DNA of 64,000 bases. It comes from an uncultured Bacteroidales bacterium (lineage in GTDB: Bacteria > Bacteroidota > Bacteroidia > Bacteroidales > FEN-979). The notes under the pieces are model-generated. The model was given only the letters and a program-made list of their open reading frames with translations, ran no database searches and was not told the DNA's origin. A program made the position numbers and the translations under genes. How positions within the stretch are numbered: position 1 is the first letter of the stretch; the number at the start of each line of letters is the position of its first letter. The stretch covers positions 1-64,000 of the forward strand of contig CAIQUS010000069.1 of the NCBI GenBank assembly GCA_903875045.1, read 5' to 3'. Positions 62,449-64,000 of this stretch are shown here, one piece after another.

Positions 62449-63837
62449 TCAATCATTGGCAAGCCGGATAAATCCTCTTAAATGATCCTTGATTTTTCCG
62501 GCAAGGAAATAGGGGAGATTAAGCAGATAAAACTTCTTTCCCCGGATGGTCTGGGTTTGCTGAACAGCCAGTTTCCCGGCAAAAAGCCTCACGGCATACG
62601 GGTGTGGTGCCATATCAATAAATTGGTGCAATGACCGGAGGCGGCCTGGTTCTCCCGATTTCACAACCACCGGAATGAGCAGATCGTTGTATTGAATAAC
62701 GAAATCAACTTCCGCCGTAGATTGCGCCTTAGGCCTGATCCAGAAATTCAAAGGAATATTATCGCCGGTAACCTGACTTTCCGTTGCCAAAATTTCCTGT
62801 CCCACAACCTGCCGTGCAATCTGCCCTTCAAAAACTGCATTCATGTCATGCGATTGAAAAAGCGGTTTTTGAATACCTGAAAAATAGTTGACAAGGCCTG
62901 TGTCAAGTAGTTGTAATCTTGGGAATTTCGATGTGTCTGGAAACAGGGGCAAGCTGGCAGAAGTGACTGGAAAAACCATCCGGAGGAAGTATGCGCGAGA
63001 AAGCGAATTAAAAGCCTGACCGATTTCCCTGCTCCCTTTTTCCAGATTTCCAAAACGGTTGAAACTGATCCGGGTGGCTGCATACGGATAAGTGTTTTGA
63101 AGGACTTCCGTGGCAAGGTCACCACTTTTTGTACCCGCCGTAACATCCGGTATCATTTGAATGAATCTGCTTTCAATCTTCTCATAAATGTATTTAAGTG
63201 AGGTCAGATGGCGTTTAGCCACATATTCACTTGTGATTTCCGGCATTCCGCCTATGAGTGCATATAAATGAAAATGGTTCAGCAACCTTTCGTATGCATA
63301 ATATGGCACCGGCACTTCGAGGAGGGCCTCCAGTGCTGCGCGATCATCCATCACCGTGAGAAATTCTTCAAATGATAACGGAAACAGGTAAAATGGCTGC
63401 ATTACCCCGGTTTCGGGGTTTGTAAGCATTTCCAACTCTTGTGTCAGTATCGATGAAGTCGCTGCCACCATTGGGCCTCTTGATTCCATTGCTCCGTCTT
63501 GTCGTTCGTCCACCTGTCCACCCGACCACCTGCCCACTTGTCCACTTGCCCACTTAATGGCCCCCGGGCACTTGCAAATTTCATCGAGAACAATCAATGT
63601 TCCGCTTCCCCTGAGTTCTTTTCCTTTTAAAAAACTGATGGCTTTCAGGGTCTCTTCTGCTGAAACGTCAAAATTAAAAATCGCCCTGTCAACTGCTGTT
63701 TCCAGGTCGAGGTGGATACAATTGCTGAAATTTGAGGCAAAATCCTTCATCAGGGTCGTTTTGCCAACCCCCCTGGCTCCCAGTATGCAGAGGGGCTTTT
63801 GACGCGACAGACTTTTTGTTAGCAGGCGTTGAAACAT
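62449..63837 (-). CDS. AAA_14/DUF4143 ATPase with in-frame repeat insertion
   Basis: ATP-binding protein of 462 residues in the AAA_14-DUF4143 family. Walker A GARGVGKTTL is at residues 20-29 and Walker B TLIVLDEICKCPGAIKW at about 79-95. Immediately after Walker B, residues about 95-112 (SGQVGRWSGGQVDERQD) derive from an 8-base array, likely altering the loop before sensor 1. The DUF4143 winged-helix and nuclease-like region (VDFVIQYNDLLIPVVVKSG) is C-terminal. Function unknown in this family; some members behave like mobile or defence-associated ATPases. It is three bases downstream of a truncated partner gene. Confidence 0.87.
   Translation of the reverse strand: MFQRLLTKSLSRQKPLCILGARGVGKTTLMKDFASNFSNCIHLDLETAVDRAIFNFDVSAEETLKAISFLKGKELRGSGTLIVLDEICKCPGAIKWASGQVGRWSGGQVDERQDGAMESRGPMVAATSSILTQELEMLTNPETGVMQPFYLFPLSFEEFLTVMDDRAALEALLEVPVPYYAYERLLNHFHLYALIGGMPEITSEYVAKRHLTSLKYIYEKIESRFIQMIPDVTAGTKSGDLATEVLQNTYPYAATRISFNRFGNLEKGSREIGQAFNSLSRAYFLRMVFPVTSASLPLFPDTSKFPRLQLLDTGLVNYFSGIQKPLFQSHDMNAVFEGQIARQVVGQEILATESQVTGDNIPLNFWIRPKAQSTAEVDFVIQYNDLLIPVVVKSGEPGRLRSLHQFIDMAPHPYAVRLFAGKLAVQQTQTIRGKKFYLLNLPYFLAGKIKDHLRGFIRLAND
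63504..63555 (+). repeat. tandem array inside the DUF4143 ATPase gene
   Basis: Six to seven degenerate 8-base units (CCACCTGT, CCACCCGA, CCACTTGT type), in frame. Confidence 0.88.
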
Positions 63838-63840
63838 TTT

Positions 63841-64000
63841 TTACCTTTCAAGTGATATGAGATGCTGCAATACAAATTTCAAATCAGTGTAAGTTACTTC
63901 CTCGCCCATGCCCTGCTTTATTTCGCCCAAGGTTTGTTTTGGGCTTTTATTGATATAATGCATGATTTTCTTAATTTTTTCAGCCGAAACAAACTGTTCA
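63841..64000 (-). CDS. hypothetical protein, C-terminal part (continues off the right edge)
   Basis: Last 52 codons of a minus-strand gene running off the window. The visible end reads EQFVSAEKIKKIMHYINKSP, then KQTLGEIKQGMGEEVTYTDL and LISLER, predicted to form a small winged-helix-like or helical fold. Its TAA lies three bases before the ATPase ATG, so the two are probably translationally coupled and may act as a pair. The family cannot be named from the fragment. Confidence 0.7.
   Translation of the reverse strand, partial: EQFVSAEKIKKIMHYINKSPKQTLGEIKQGMGEEVTYTDLKFVLQHLISLER

Overview
The window is about 64 kb of a Bacteroidota chromosome, probably an anaerobic or facultative member of the class Bacteroidia. 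Four things support this. Promoters have a TAnnTTTG -7 box and there is little Shine-Dalgarno signal. Gliding/type IX secretion proteins (GldA-like ABC ATPase, GldB lipoprotein, PorT-family barrel) and cargo with C-terminal type IX sorting domains are present. Bacteroidota-typical families occur (DUF2795, DUF3822, DUF2027-Smr, DUF7935-like). Succinate dehydrogenase/fumarate reductase has the three-subunit C-A-B form. No tRNA, rRNA or CRISPR array was seen.

Layout. 1-344: 3' end of an IS4-family transposase. 389-1147: SDR oxidoreductase. 1339-10834: a chemosensory operon, CheW / CheR-TPR / CheW / MCP / CheA-REC / CheB / REC-histidine kinase, with the gene content of Wsp and Frz systems rather than flagellar chemotaxis. 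The last gene, the likely output, has an in-frame amber codon with clear kinase sequence on both sides. 10963-14561: two tandem acyl-CoA synthetases. 14564-21704: HolA, AMP nucleosidase, a small AT-rich accessory patch, an HsdR-N nuclease-like protein, an MgtC/DUF4010 membrane protein, DUF3822 and RsmD. 21724-31628: mostly housekeeping genes (PduO-type adenosyltransferase, AlkD, GldB, PorT-like, NadE, NifU, Mrp, an MGMT-like protein, MerR, M23 peptidase). 31763-42780: AlaS, SdhBAC, M24 peptidase, alpha/beta hydrolase, NadD, Gmk, YicC. 42874-53519: PLD-family synthase, EamA, Hsp20, PlsC, RluD, type IX cargo, PASTA protein, Ddl, RdgB, GDSL lipoprotein. 53541-64000: FadL-type porin, DUF2027-Smr, two type IX cargo proteins, MetK preceded by a SAM-II-like riboswitch, GldA, and an AAA/DUF4143 ATPase with a truncated partner.

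The most unusual feature is a population of short tandem arrays with 7- or 8-base units, in several recurring sequence families, at more than twenty places. They lie mainly in the gap directly after a stop codon. In at least four genes (hsdR-N, rluD, ddl, rdgB) the array supplies the stop codon and last residues, and in nadD it abuts a non-ATG start. Four genes (nadE, alaS, gldA and the terminal ATPase) carry the same repeat families in frame inside the protein. I know of no named element class that matches this.

Limits: all family assignments come from reading motifs and overall sequence character by eye; no database search was run. Promoter calls rest on short motifs and are tentative.
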